A stretch of DNA of 64,000 bases from Dokdonella fugitiva (GCF_014138265.1 NZ_JACGXL010000007.1:62001-126000), one strand, 5' to 3'. Positions 27,810-37,791 are shown, numbered from the stretch's first letter. The notes: a model not told the origin generated them from the sequence alone. Translations and numbers: made by a program.

Positions 27810-29293
27810 GCGAAGCGGCGCGCCCGGCGCGGCCTTCGTTCGGCTACGCGCGCCGGCACGGCGTCGCGCTGACCGGCTGGAAGGACGGCGCCGCGGAGGT
27901 CGCGTGCCGCGTCGGCGTGCGCAACGACGCGCTGGCGGAACTGCGCCGCCACCTGCGTGCGCCGCTGCACTTCACCACGTTCGCCGAGAAGGACTTCGAG
28001 CGCCTGCTGCGCCAGCTGTACGAACAGGGCGACGATGCGCGCGCGATGGTGTCCGACCTCGACGAGCGCATGGACCTCAAGGCACTCGCCGACGAACTGC
28101 CCGAGCCGGAGGACCTGCTCGAGAGCGACGACGACGCGCCGATCATCCGCCTCATCAACGCGCTGCTGACCGAAGCGGTCAAGGAAGGCGCGTCGGACAT
28201 CCACATCGAGCCGTACGAAAACCGCCTCGTCGTGCGCTTCCGCATCGACGGCGTGCTGCGCGAGGTGCTGAGCCCGCAGAAGGCTATCGCATCGGCCGTC
28301 GTCAGCCGCATCAAGGTCATGGCCAAGCTCGACATCGCCGAACGGCGCCTGCCGCAGGACGGCCGCATCGGCCTGCGCATCGCCGGCCGGCCCGTCGATG
28401 TCCGCGTATCGACCATTCCCGCCGGCCGCGGCGAGCGCGTCGTGCTGCGCCTGCTCGACAAGCAGGCCGGCAAGCTCGACCTCGTCCAGCTCGGCATGGA
28501 CGACGCCGTGCGCGCGAAGCTCGAGGATCTCATCGCGCGCCCGCACGGCATCCTGCTCGTGACCGGCCCGACCGGCTCGGGCAAGACGACCACGCTGTAC
28601 GGCGCGCTGCTCAAGCTCAACGACGCGTCGCGCAACATCATGACGGTCGAGGACCCGATCGAGTACTACATCGACGGCGTCGGTCAGACCCAGGTCAACA
28701 CGCGCGTCGACATGACGTTCGCGCGCGGCCTGCGCGCGATCCTGCGCCAGGACCCCGACGTCGTCATGGTCGGCGAGATCCGCGACCTCGAAACCGCCGA
28801 GGTCGCGGTGCAGGCGTCGCTGACCGGCCACCTCGTGCTGTCGACCCTGCACACGAACTCGGCGATCGGCGCGGTCACGCGTCTGCGCGACATGGGTGTC
28901 GAACCGTTCCTGCTGTCGTCGTCGCTGATCGGCGTGCTCGCGCAGCGCCTCGTGCGCGTGCTCGATCCGGCGACGCGCGAGGCGTACGCGGCGACGCCGG
29001 CCGAACTCGCCGCGTTCGGCAAGCCGGCCGACCTGCAGGCGACCCTGTACCGCCCGCGCGCCGACCTCGCCGCGCAGGGTCGCGCGAGCGGCTACAAGGG
29101 CCGCACCGGCATCTACGAACTCGTCGCGCTCGACGACGCGCTGCGCCGCCTCGTGCACGAAGGCGCGTCCGAAGCCGACCTCGAGCGCCACGCGCGCACG
29201 CGTTCGGCGTCGATCCTCGAGGACGGCTGGCGCAAGTGCGTCGCCGGCATCACCTCGACCGAGGAAGTGCTGCGCGTGACGCGCGAGGAATGA
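27806..29293 (+). CDS. gspE: Type II secretion ATPase GspE lacking the zinc-binding cysteines
   Basis: A 495-residue protein of usual length. The N1E-like domain is at 1-100, Walker [14 protein letters not shown] is near 254, the Asp box follows ([21 protein letters not shown]), Walker B is [14 protein letters not shown] and the His box STLHTNSA. It powers pseudopilus assembly from the cytoplasm. In most GspE/PilB proteins a four-Cys zinc site (CxxC...CxxC) sits between LAQRLVR and GRTGIYEL. Here that stretch (about residues 384-438, [10 protein letters not shown] ... [17 protein letters not shown]) has no Cys at all. The GTG start at 27806 overlaps the gspD stop (GTGA). Confidence 0.95.
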   Translation: MSEAARPARPSFGYARRHGVALTGWKDGAAEVACRVGVRNDALAELRRHLRAPLHFTTFAEKDFERLLRQLYEQGDDARAMVSDLDERMDLKALADELPEPEDLLESDDDAPIIRLINALLTEAVKEGASDIHIEPYENRLVVRFRIDGVLREVLSPQKAIASAVVSRIKVMAKLDIAERRLPQDGRIGLRIAGRPVDVRVSTIPAGRGERVVLRLLDKQAGKLDLVQLGMDDAVRAKLEDLIARPHGILLVTGPTGSGKTTTLYGALLKLNDASRNIMTVEDPIEYYIDGVGQTQVNTRVDMTFARGLRAILRQDPDVVMVGEIRDLETAEVAVQASLTGHLVLSTLHTNSAIGAVTRLRDMGVEPFLLSSSLIGVLAQRLVRVLDPATREAYAATPAELAAFGKPADLQATLYRPRADLAAQGRASGYKGRTGIYELVALDDALRRLVHEGASEADLERHARTRSASILEDGWRKCVAGITSTEEVLRVTREE

Positions 29294-29484
29294 CGCGCGG
29301 CGCAGGTCGCGCCGCAGCTCGCGAAGCGCATCGCGGCCACCACGCTACGACGGCGTCGTCGCACAGCGTGCCGCGCATGCGGCGGGGCGATCGACACGTG
29401 GCTCGCGCTCACTTCAAGCGAAGACCGACCGCGCCGGCGGGATGGATCACGGCGCGCGGCGCCGGATCCACCGTCGCCGTCGGA

Positions 29485-30903
29485 TCACGGCTGCTGCGGT
29501 TGCTCCGCCCAGCGGTGGCAGGAGGACTCGGGCAGCGGCATCGGGCCATCGCACTTCGTCAGGCGATGGTTGAACGTGGCGCCGTAGTTCGACAGTCGCC
29601 CGGGCAGCGCATCGGCGTTGACGATGTTGTACGCCATGAAGCCCGATACCGCGGAACCGAACATGCGGCGCGCATCACCGACCATCATCCACGGCCCCGT
29701 GAATCCCGGAAACGCCGTGCGCAGGCGCAGCAGTCCCGCATCGGGGCCGACCAGCAGGCGCGTGGCGAACTGCGAATCGAGCAGGCTCGCATCGTCGGCG
29801 CCGTGCGCGATCGTCAACACGTTCACGGCGTCGTTCGGCAGCGAGACGCTGGTGCGCAGGCTCTGCGGGGCCGGCTGGACGCCCGCACCTTCGCGATCGA
29901 ACAGGTCGACATCGAAGGAACCGTTCGTGACGGTGGCGCCGACGCTGCCTGCGACGAGATTCGCGTACGCCGGGTCGAGGTAGAAGCGCCGCGTGGGGTA
30001 GCTGACGATCCAGTCGGTGGTCGCGCCGAGGCCCGGGTCGACGAGGTAGTCGTTGGCGACCGTGTCGGACAGGAACAGCACGGTCACGGCGTCGATGCCC
30101 GTCGGCAGCGTCGCGGTCTGCGGAGCGCCGCCGTTCGAGCTGCCACTGCTTTCGGAGAAGTAGTAGGCGGTCTTGCTCGCCTGCGCGAGCGAAGGCAGCA
30201 GTGGCCCGCTCGCGGGCATCAGCGCCACGTCGGTGAAGTCGGCGATCGCGTCGGCGTTGTAGGCGTAGTACTCGCCGCCGGCGACGTCGATGACGGCGGC
30301 CGACCCCGACAGATCGTTGTACGCCACGCCGATGTCGCTCGCGAGCGAGCCGGGCAGGTTCGCGCAGCCCGGCGGCGCCGCACCTGGCGTCGCCGGCGTG
30401 ATCGCGATGGCGGTCGGCGAACCGTCGGTGATGCTGCCGCCGGCGATGACCTCGATCGCGCCCTCGCGCGTGCGGCCGATGCCTTGCGGCGCATTGGCCG
30501 GCAGCGTGCCGGTGCCGTCGTAGCCGGAGGTCGTGAAGCGCACGCCCTCGGCCGGGATCGCCGGCACCGTGCAGCTGCGGTCGGCGGTGCGCAGCATGGG
30601 CGCAGTATCCGGCGAGGTCTGGTAGATCGCGGCGGTCCAGGTGTCGTACGGCGCGAGGTAGACGTCGAGATCGAGCACGGGGCGGCCGTGCAGCGCGTCG
30701 AGGAAGCGCACCTTCGCGACCGTGCCGACCTTCGACGTGCTCGCCAGCGTGAAGTACGTGTCGTGGCCGCCGTTGACGGTGTAGTAGGGGAACCAGAGCG
30801 CTTGTCCGTGGCCACCGGCGTCGAGGCGCATCGCGTGGGCGGACGTCGCCAGCAGCAGGGTGGCGGCTGCGGTCACGAGCTTCTTCTTGTTCTTCTTGAT
30901 CAT
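29485..30903 (-). CDS. Exported protein of unknown function inserted between gspE and gspF
   Basis: A 472-residue protein read against the gsp genes. The start ATG at 30903 has GGAG 7 bases upstream and yields a basic signal peptide (MIKKNKKKLVTAAATLLLATSAHA) followed by MRLDAGGHGQALWFPYYTVNGGHDTYFTL. This beginning, with the phrase on stories of a field-accessible 'fluid' region (GQALWFPYYTVN), recurs, as far as I recall, in exported proteins of related gammaproteobacteria, but I know no function. It is beta-rich, with Cys at SCTVP, PGCANLP, TKCDGP and SSCHRW. Its place inside the secretion cluster makes it a possible substrate or accessory protein; that is inference. Confidence 0.6.
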   Translation of the reverse strand: MIKKNKKKLVTAAATLLLATSAHAMRLDAGGHGQALWFPYYTVNGGHDTYFTLASTSKVGTVAKVRFLDALHGRPVLDLDVYLAPYDTWTAAIYQTSPDTAPMLRTADRSCTVPAIPAEGVRFTTSGYDGTGTLPANAPQGIGRTREGAIEVIAGGSITDGSPTAIAITPATPGAAPPGCANLPGSLASDIGVAYNDLSGSAAVIDVAGGEYYAYNADAIADFTDVALMPASGPLLPSLAQASKTAYYFSESSGSSNGGAPQTATLPTGIDAVTVLFLSDTVANDYLVDPGLGATTDWIVSYPTRRFYLDPAYANLVAGSVGATVTNGSFDVDLFDREGAGVQPAPQSLRTSVSLPNDAVNVLTIAHGADDASLLDSQFATRLLVGPDAGLLRLRTAFPGFTGPWMMVGDARRMFGSAVSGFMAYNIVNADALPGRLSNYGATFNHRLTKCDGPMPLPESSCHRWAEQPQQP

Positions 30904-31040
30904 CACGTCACTCCGGAACATGTGGAATCGGCAGCGTAGCGCAGAACGCGGTTGCGCGACTGCGCGAAAGGCGTGACGGTGGCGTTACGCGGTCGCTGCG
31001 GAGCTCCGGTCGCCTAACCGGCCGCCGTCGGTTTACTCTC

Positions 31041-31113
31041 TGCGGAGCGGCGCAGGCCGCGATGCTTTTCCGCATCCCCCGAAGAGAGCATCGCGGCTTG
31101 CGCCGCTCCTACA
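31041..31113. repeat. REP doublet (REPIN-like) upstream of gspF
   Basis: Two 23-base arms (31044-31066 and 31087-31109) are reverse complements with one mismatch, separated by 20 bases. The right arm, read on the minus strand, continues as TGTAGGAGCGGCGCAAGCCG, the REP type spread by RAYT transposases in Pseudomonas and Stenotrophomonas/Xanthomonas relatives. It fills part of the 253-base gap between the exported-protein gene and gspF. Confidence 0.85.
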
Positions 31114-31156
31114 TACCTGCATCATTTCGCTCGTCGTCACACGGAACCGCAGCCCG

Positions 31157-32368
31157 ATGCCCGCATTCGCGTACCAGGCGCTCGACGCCGCCGGCAAGAC
31201 CCAGCGCGGCGTGCTGCAGGGCGATACCGCGCGCGCGGTGCGCGGGCTGCTGCGCGAGCGCGGGCTCAACCCGCTCAGCGTCGACGAGGTGCGCGAGGGC
31301 GCGCCCGGCGACGGCGCGATGCGCTTGCGGCGAGGGCTGTCGGGGACGCAGCTCGCGCTGCTCACGCGCCAGCTCGCGACCCTGATCGGCGCCGGCTTGC
31401 CGATCGACGAGGCGCTCGGTGCGTTGTCCGAGCAGGCCGAGAACGAACGCCAGCGCGCGCTCACGATGTCGTTGCGCGCGCGCGTGATGGAGGGCGCGAG
31501 CCTCGCCCAGGCGATGGCCGAGTTCCCGGACGCGTTCCCCGACATCTTCCGCGCGAGCGTCGCCGCGGGCGAGCAGTCGGGTCGGCTCGACGGCGTGCTC
31601 GGGAAGCTCGCCGACTACGCCGAGGCGCGCGACGCGCTCGGCCAGAAGATCCTCGCCGCGCTCGCCTACCCTCTGCTGCTCACGCTCGTCGCGCTCGCGG
31701 TCGTCGCCGGCTTGCTCACCTGGGTCGTGCCGCAGATCGTCGGCGTGTTCCAGAACCTGCACCAGGCGCTGCCGCTCGCGACGCGCGTGCTGATCGCGCT
31801 GTCGGCGTTCCTGCGCGCGTGGGGCTGGCTCGTGCTGCTCGTGCTGCTCGCCCTCGTCGTCGCCGGTCGCGTCGCGCTGCGCGGCGAGTCCGCGCGCGCG
31901 CGCTGGCACGCGTGGCAGTTGCGCCTGCCGCTGGTCGGCCGGCTCGTGCGCGCGGCCAACACCGCGCGCGCGACGCGCACGCTCGCGCTGCTCGCCGGCA
32001 GTGCGGTGCCGCTGCTCGATGCGCTCGGCATCGCCGCGCAGGTCGTGTCGAACCTGCCGATGCGCGAGGCGTTGAAGCGCGCGGCGATCAAGGTGCGCGA
32101 AGGCGGCGCGTTTTCGCGCGCGCTCGGCGAGAGCGGCCAGTTCCCGCCGGTCGCGTTGCGCCTGATCGCGAGCGGCGAACGCTCGGGCGAGCTGCCGCGC
32201 ATGCTCGAGGAAGCCGCCGCGCAGCAGCAGCGCGAACTCGACCGCTGGCTGACCGCGCTGACCGCGGTGCTCGGTCCCGCGGTGATCCTCGTGGTCGGCG
32301 CGATCGTGCTGTTCATCGTGCTCGCGATCCTGCTGCCGATCTTCAACCTCAACCAGATGGTGAAGTGA
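31157..32368 (+). CDS. gspF: Type II secretion inner-membrane platform protein GspF
   Basis: A 403-residue protein of standard length. It opens with the family's MPAFAYQALDAAGKTQRGVLQGD. Two T2SSF domains are visible (LLTRQLATLIGAGLPIDEAL at about 70 and LALLAGSAVPLLDALGI at about 275), each with the conserved GERSG-type motif (AAGEQSGRLDGVL, ASGERSGELPRML). Membrane helices lie near 165-195, 210-235 and 370-395. GspF couples the ATPase to pseudopilin polymerisation. It is separated from gspE by an opposing gene and a REP pair and is not followed by gspG-N. Confidence 0.95.
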   Translation: MPAFAYQALDAAGKTQRGVLQGDTARAVRGLLRERGLNPLSVDEVREGAPGDGAMRLRRGLSGTQLALLTRQLATLIGAGLPIDEALGALSEQAENERQRALTMSLRARVMEGASLAQAMAEFPDAFPDIFRASVAAGEQSGRLDGVLGKLADYAEARDALGQKILAALAYPLLLTLVALAVVAGLLTWVVPQIVGVFQNLHQALPLATRVLIALSAFLRAWGWLVLLVLLALVVAGRVALRGESARARWHAWQLRLPLVGRLVRAANTARATRTLALLAGSAVPLLDALGIAAQVVSNLPMREALKRAAIKVREGGAFSRALGESGQFPPVALRLIASGERSGELPRMLEEAAAQQQRELDRWLTALTAVLGPAVILVVGAIVLFIVLAILLPIFNLNQMVK

Positions 32369-32440
32369 CGGCGTGCCGCATGCCGGCGCGGGTCGCCGGG
32401 CGGAGGAAGCGGGAGGTCGTGCGCCGGTCGGCAGCGGGCG

Positions 32441-32944
32441 GGGCGTAGTGGGTCGCGGATCGGGCGTTGCGCTCGACGTGCCGAGCCTAGTTCCCGGGAT
32501 GCCGGCAAATCTGCGCCACCCCTCGAGCGTTTTGCCTGGCGTGCCGAGCGGAATGCTCCGACGATCGAGCGCCGTGCTCGACATGCCGAGCCCGTTTCCC
32601 GGACCGCCGAGCGATGGGTTTCACCGGCCGAGCGTTTTTCCTCGGGTGTCGAGCGGGTTGCTCCACCGATCGGGCGTTGCGCTCGACGCATCGAGCGTCG
32701 TGCCCGGGCGATCGAGCCCATCGCTCGGAGCGCCGGGCGTTGCGCTCCACGCGTCGAGTGGAGAAGGCCGAGGGCCGGGCGGAGCGCCCGGACGATCGGG
32801 CATCGAACCCCGAGGGACGAGCGTCGCGCGCCACGGAACGGGCGGCGTGCTGCAAGTCCCGGGCGTCGAACGACGCGGGCGGCATGTCGCGCGCGAAGCG
32901 CAGGGTGCCGACCACCGCGAGCCGGGCATGCGCGCGTCGAGCGA
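32441..32944. repeat. Degenerate tandem array with a strict 21-bp period (about 24 units)
   Basis: Cutting the sequence every 21 bases from 32441 gives units that nearly all start G(A/G)GC and end TC, CC or AC, for example GAGCGTCGTGCCCGGGCGATC at 32693 shortened here to GAGCGTCGTGCCC. Unit cores resemble GRGCGTNGTGCTCGACG. Register holds without indels from 32441 to about 32881 and fades by 32944. Because 21 is a multiple of 3, all frames stay open and encode heptad peptides: on the minus strand, ARxxERx-type units. It fills most of the 695-base gap between gspF and ftsE. There are no unique spacers, so it is not CRISPR. Function is unknown. Confidence 0.85.
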
Positions 32945-33063
32945 ACGCACGGCGGCGAAACCGCGATCGTCACGGGCCATCGCGATGCCGGCGGCTTGTA
33001 TGCTTGCGCGCATCGCCGGACTTCCACGATCCTCACGTCCTTCCACCGTCCACCCCGCGCCGC

Positions 33064-33741
33064 ATGATCCGCTTCGACAACGTCAGCAAGCGCTACCTCA
33101 CCGGGCTCGACGCGCTCGCCGAGGTCAGCTTCGAGATCGAGGCCGGCGAGATGGCGTTCGTCACCGGCCATTCCGGCGCGGGCAAGAGCACGTTGCTCAA
33201 ACTGGTGAGCCTGGCCGAACGGCCGACGCGCGGCTACGTCACGGTCAACCAGCGCGAACTCGCGCGCGTGCGCCGGCGCGGCATCCCGCAGCACCGGCGC
33301 GGCATCGGCATGGTGTTCCAGGACCATCGCCTGCTGACCGACCGCAGCGTGTTCGACAACGTCGCGCTGCCGCTGCTGATCGCCGGCACGTCGCGCACGG
33401 AGACGGCCAAGCGCGTGCGCGCGGCGCTCGACAAGGTCGGCCTGCTCGCGCGCGAGAAAGCGTCGCCGCTCGCGCTGTCGACCGGCGAGCAGCAGCGCGT
33501 CGGCATCGCGCGCGCGATCGTCGCCAAGCCGCCGCTGATCATCGCCGACGAGCCGACCGGCAACCTCGATCCGCAGCTGTCGCTGGAGATCATGAACCTG
33601 TTCGCCGAGTTCGGTGCGGTCGGCACGACCGTACTCATCGCGAGCCACGACTTGCTGCTGCTCAAGCGCATGCACAAGCGCGTGCTCGTGCTCGACCACG
33701 GTCGTCTCGTCGACGACTACCGCCCGGTGCGCGCCGCATGA
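33064..33741 (+). CDS. ftsE: Cell division ABC transporter ATP-binding protein FtsE
   Basis: A 225-residue ABC ATPase. Walker [10 protein letters not shown] lies near residues 36-44, the Q-loop is VFQDHRLL, the signature is [15 protein letters not shown], Walker B is [12 protein letters not shown] and the switch His is in LIASHD. The signature has Thr where most FtsE proteins have LSGGEQQ. FtsE with FtsX acts at the divisome to control peptidoglycan hydrolases. The ATG at 33064 follows a gap containing the 21-bp array. It overlaps ftsX by 4 bases. Confidence 0.96.
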   Translation: MIRFDNVSKRYLTGLDALAEVSFEIEAGEMAFVTGHSGAGKSTLLKLVSLAERPTRGYVTVNQRELARVRRRGIPQHRRGIGMVFQDHRLLTDRSVFDNVALPLLIAGTSRTETAKRVRAALDKVGLLAREKASPLALSTGEQQRVGIARAIVAKPPLIIADEPTGNLDPQLSLEIMNLFAEFGAVGTTVLIASHDLLLLKRMHKRVLVLDHGRLVDDYRPVRAA

Positions 33742-34733
33742 GCGCGCAGGCCGAGCGGCGAACGGCGCCGCCCGCGAAGAAGGGCGCCGAGCCGCGCGGG
33801 CCGCGTGCTCCGGTCGGCGAGCGCCTCGCCGCCTGGCGCGACCAGCATTTCTTCAGCTTCTTCTCGAGCCTCGGCCGGCTCGCCGCGCGACCGTGGGCGA
33901 CCCTGTTGACCGTGCTCGTGCTCGGTTTCGCGATCGCGCTGCCGCTGCTGTTCTGGGTCGTGTTCGACAACGCGCGCGAACTGTCCGGGGGCCTGCGCGA
34001 GGCGCGCGAGATCACCCTGTTCCTCAAGCCCGCGCTCGACGCGCGGCACGCCGACGCGTTCGCCGCCGAGCTGCGCCGGCGCGACGACGTGGCCGCGGTG
34101 CTGCTGCGCACGCCCGAGCAGGGACTGGCGGAGTTCCGCGACCTGTCCGGCTTCGGCGAGGCGCTCGACGCGCTGCAGTCCAACCCGTTGCCGAGCGTGC
34201 TCGTCGTCACGCCGCGCGACTCCGGCGCGAGCGAAGATCCGCCGCTCGTTGCGGCGATGCAGGCGGACACGCGCGTCGATCTGGTGCAGTATGACGCGGC
34301 GTGGCGGCGCAAGCTCGGCGGCATCCTGCATTTCGGCGAGCGTGTCGTCGCGGTGGTCGCGGTGCTGCTCGCGCTGGCGACCCTGCTCGTGATCGGCAAT
34401 ACGGTGCGCATGGATATCCAGGCGAGGTCGGCGGAAATCTCGGTGATGCAGATGATCGGTGCGAGCAACGGCTTCGTGCGCCGGCCGTTCCTCTACGCGG
34501 GTCTGTGGTACGGCCTGCTCGGTGCGGTGTTCGCGCTGCTCGTCGTGGTCGTGGTCGAGGTCGCGCTGGCCGAACCGGTCGCGCGCCTCGTCGAGAGCTA
34601 CGCGAACCGCTTCGCGCTGCACGGGCTCGACCCCGGTGTCGCCGCCGCGGTGGCCGCAGCGAGCGCATTGCTCGGCTGGTGCGGTGCGTGGATCGCGACC
34701 GCGCGCCACCTCGCCGCGGGGCGTCCGGCATGA
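33738..34733 (+). CDS. ftsX: Cell division protein FtsX
   Basis: A 331-residue membrane protein with the FtsX pattern. A cytoplasmic N-terminal tail is followed by helix 1 (about 55-78, WATLLTVLVLGFAIALPLLFWVVF), a large periplasmic loop (about 80-190) and three C-terminal helices (about 200-225, 248-275 and 295-320). The conserved IGNTVRMDIQARSAEISVMQMIGAS segment follows helix 2. Its ATG overlaps the ftsE stop and its stop overlaps the next gene, so ftsE-ftsX-regulator-ung form one coupled unit. Confidence 0.96.
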   Translation: MSAQAERRTAPPAKKGAEPRGPRAPVGERLAAWRDQHFFSFFSSLGRLAARPWATLLTVLVLGFAIALPLLFWVVFDNARELSGGLREAREITLFLKPALDARHADAFAAELRRRDDVAAVLLRTPEQGLAEFRDLSGFGEALDALQSNPLPSVLVVTPRDSGASEDPPLVAAMQADTRVDLVQYDAAWRRKLGGILHFGERVVAVVAVLLALATLLVIGNTVRMDIQARSAEISVMQMIGASNGFVRRPFLYAGLWYGLLGAVFALLVVVVVEVALAEPVARLVESYANRFALHGLDPGVAAAVAAASALLGWCGAWIATARHLAAGRPA

Positions 34734-35584
34734 GCGGCGACGTTTCGCTGACCCGGCACATCTCCAGCGACGAGCCGCGCGTGCTCGTCGTCGACGGTTC
34801 GCGCGTCGTGCGCCAGCTGATCGAACGCGTGCTCAAGACGGAGCTGCCGAACGCGGTCGTGGTCGGCTGCGGCAGCGGCGCCGACGCGCAGCGCCATCTC
34901 GCCGACGGCGTGATCGACCTCGTCACCACCGCGCTGCGCCTGCCCGACATGGACGGGCTCGAACTCGCGCGCCTCGTGCGCGAGAGCGGCAACCAGGCCT
35001 ACATCCCGGTCATCGTCGTCTCCGGTGACGTGCAGGAGCGCCTCGTCGCGCGAACGCTGTCCAGCCACGTCACCGACTACTTCGACAAGGCGCTCGGCTT
35101 CGACGCGCTCGCCGCGTTCATCCGCGGCTACGTCAAGCCGGCCGAGCAGATCGAAGGCAACGTGCTCTACGTCGAGGACAGCCGCGTGGTCGCGCTCGCG
35201 ACGCGGCGCATGATGGAGAAGTGCGGCTTCAAGGTCGCCCACGTCGTCAGCGTCGAGGACGCGCTCGCCCTGCTCGAAACCTCGCGCGCGCAGGGCAAGG
35301 GTCCCGGCACCGACCTCGTCCTCACCGACGTCAACCTCAAGGGCGAGCTCAGCGGCGGCGACCTGCTCGAGCGCATCCGCGGCCAGTTCGGCTATCCCAA
35401 GGGCGAGCTGCCCGTGCTCGTGATGACCGGCGACGACAACCCCGCGAACCAGGCCGGCCTGCTGCGCGCGGGCGCGAACGACCTCGTGCACAAGCCGATC
35501 GAGGAGCGGCTGCTCGTCAACAAGCTGCAGTTCCAGTTGCGCGTCGCGCGCCGCGTGCGCGAACAGGCGGGCGCGTCGGCGTGA
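34730..35584 (+). CDS. Response regulator with two receiver domains, the first degenerate
   Basis: A 284-residue protein made of two CheY-like receiver domains and no output domain. In receiver 1 (about 16-125) the acidic pocket is reduced ([12 protein letters not shown]) and the phospho-acceptor site reads [14 protein letters not shown], with Ala68 where Asp should be, although the K of the pocket (YFDKAL) remains. Receiver 2 (about 140-275) is intact: [12 protein letters not shown], acceptor Asp200 in [18 protein letters not shown] and LVHKPIEE. It is probably a phospho-relay or adaptor protein in which only the second receiver is modified. It overlaps ftsX and ung by 4 bases on each side. 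Confidence 0.9.
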   Translation: MSGDVSLTRHISSDEPRVLVVDGSRVVRQLIERVLKTELPNAVVVGCGSGADAQRHLADGVIDLVTTALRLPDMDGLELARLVRESGNQAYIPVIVVSGDVQERLVARTLSSHVTDYFDKALGFDALAAFIRGYVKPAEQIEGNVLYVEDSRVVALATRRMMEKCGFKVAHVVSVEDALALLETSRAQGKGPGTDLVLTDVNLKGELSGGDLLERIRGQFGYPKGELPVLVMTGDDNPANQAGLLRAGANDLVHKPIEERLLVNKLQFQLRVARRVREQAGASA

Positions 35585-36303
35585 GCGAGGACCGCGTCCG
35601 GCTGGAGCCGTCGTGGAAGGCGCGCGTCGGCGCTGCGCTCGAGCAGCCCGCGATGCTCGCGCTGTCGGAGTTCCTGCGCGCGGAGAAGCGCGCGGGCAAG
35701 GTCATCTATCCCCCCGGCCCGCTGATCTTCGCGGCACTCGACACGACGCCGTTCGATCAAGTCCGCGTCGTCATCCTCGGGCAGGACCCGTACCACGGCC
35801 CGGGTCAGGCGCACGGCCTGTGCTTCTCGGTGCCGCCCGGCGTACCGCCGCCGCCGTCGCTCGACAACATCTTCAAGGAGATCCAGCGCGACCTCGGCAT
35901 CGCCCGGCCCGACCATGGCTGCCTCGTGCCGTGGGCGAAGCAGGGCGTGCTGCTGCTCAACGCGGTGCTCACGGTCGAGCGCGGCCTCGCCGGCTCGCAC
36001 CAGAACAAGGGCTGGGAAGGCTTCACTGATCTGTGTATCGACGCGCTCAACCGCGAGCGTGACGGCCTCGTGTTCCTGCTCTGGGGCAGCTATGCGCAGA
36101 AGAAGGGCGGCCTGATCGATCGCCAGCGCCACCTCGTGCTCAAGGCGCCGCACCCGTCGCCGCTGTCGGCGCATCGCGGCTTCATCGGCTGTGGCCATTT
36201 CTCGCGCGCGAACGTGTACCTGCGCCAGCGCGGACACGCCCCGATCGACTGGCGCCTGCCGGAGCGCACGGCGCTCGAAACCGGGGCGATGCCCTCCGCG
36301 TGA
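35581..36303 (+). CDS. ung: Uracil-DNA glycosylase (family 1)
   Basis: A 240-residue protein with the water-activating motif [18 protein letters not shown] (catalytic Asp69) and the leucine-loop motif HPSPLS (His191). It removes uracil from DNA. The GTG start at 35581 overlaps the preceding stop (GTGA), so it is translated with the ftsEX-regulator unit. The length and N-terminal [13 protein letters not shown] agree with the family. Confidence 0.97.
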   Translation: MSEDRVRLEPSWKARVGAALEQPAMLALSEFLRAEKRAGKVIYPPGPLIFAALDTTPFDQVRVVILGQDPYHGPGQAHGLCFSVPPGVPPPPSLDNIFKEIQRDLGIARPDHGCLVPWAKQGVLLLNAVLTVERGLAGSHQNKGWEGFTDLCIDALNRERDGLVFLLWGSYAQKKGGLIDRQRHLVLKAPHPSPLSAHRGFIGCGHFSRANVYLRQRGHAPIDWRLPERTALETGAMPSA

Positions 36304-36350
36304 GCGGCCCGCGGGCATGACCTTCGCCACTGGCCTAGCAAAATCAGCGA

Positions 36351-36420
36351 GTTAGCATTTCGGTGCGGGACACACTGTTTCGCTGCCGCTAACGCTATTT
36401 AGAAAACTTCCTAGTACAAT
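36351..36420 (+). promoter_or_regulatory. Putative rpoH promoter region with a GTTAGC/GCTAAC inverted repeat
   Basis: This A/T-richer stretch holds GTTAGC (36351-36356) and GCTAAC (36388-36393) and then a -10-like TACAAT (36415-36420). No good -35 at 17 bases is visible. An alternative reading is a sigma-E-type -35 in GAAAACTT just upstream. The site sits about 57 bases before the CIRCE element. Confidence 0.4.
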
Positions 36421-36476
36421 ACCGCCAAGTTCAGTAATGGGCCGGCGGGATCGCCAGTCCGGAACTCTGGCCGTTC

Positions 36477-36503
36477 TTAGCACTCCAAGGAACCGAGTGC
36501 TAA
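36477..36503 (+). promoter_or_regulatory. CIRCE element (HrcA operator) in front of rpoH
   Basis: TTAGCACTC (36477-36485), nine bases, GAGTGCTAA (36495-36503): an exact match to the CIRCE consensus TTAGCACTC-N9-GAGTGCTAA. It ends 28 bases before the rpoH ATG, within the transcribed leader or promoter. CIRCE is the binding site of the heat-shock repressor HrcA. Confidence 0.95.
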
Positions 36504-36531
36504 AGTGGGTAGCAGTGAGGAGTCCAGACGA

Positions 36532-37392
<861 letters not shown>

Positions 37393-37421
37393 GCATCGAA
37401 CACGATGCGTGATCGAAGAAG

Positions 37422-37449
37422 GGCGGCCCACGGGCCGCCTTTTTTTTTT
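37422..37449 (+). terminator. Intrinsic terminator of rpoH
   Basis: GGCGGCCC (37422-37429), AC loop, GGGCCGCC (37432-37439), then ten T bases (37440-37449). It begins 29 bases after the rpoH stop. Confidence 0.95.
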
Positions 37450-37518
37450 GCGTCTTGCGGCGACGGTGCGCGTGCCGATAATCCCCCGATCGGCCAGGAA
37501 CGCGACGGATCGGCAAGC

Positions 37519-37791
37519 ATGTACCGCATCACCCTCGCCTGCGACGGCATTCCGCTGGATCTCGGTGCAGCCGCGGCGGCCGACATCGCCGAGGAATTCA
37601 CGCACCGGCCGTGGCACCGCGACGTCACCTGCGAATGGGACGGCACGCGGCTGATCCTGCGCGGCGACAACGACCACGACGCGACCGGCGCGGCATTCGC
37701 CGAGGAGTTCTCCGACGCGATTTCAGCCTGTGTCGCCGGTGGCTCCGACGGTGCGATCAGCCTGCTTTCGGTCGAAACCCTCGCGGATTGA
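37519..37791 (+). CDS. Small acidic cytoplasmic protein, unknown
   Basis: A 90-residue protein (MYRITLACDGIPLDLG...) with no signal peptide or membrane helix. It is acidic and predicted alpha/beta, with one central WHRDVTCEWDGTRLIL strand pair. The upstream site is weak (GATCGGCAAGC). Codon use is normal for the region and the frame is intact behind the rpoH terminator, so a real gene is likely, but I recognise no family. Confidence 0.5.
   Translation: MYRITLACDGIPLDLGAAAAADIAEEFTHRPWHRDVTCEWDGTRLILRGDNDHDATGAAFAEEFSDAISACVAGGSDGAISLLSVETLAD

Noticed and set aside
32487-32915. Minus-strand frame encoding heptad ARxxERx peptides across the 21-bp array
   Set aside because: All frames are open there because 21 is a multiple of 3. 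There is no ribosome site or recognisable fold. It is kept as a repeat finding, not a gene.
32441-32944. CRISPR-like periodic array
   Set aside because: Units follow each other directly with no unique spacers and no cas genes are near.
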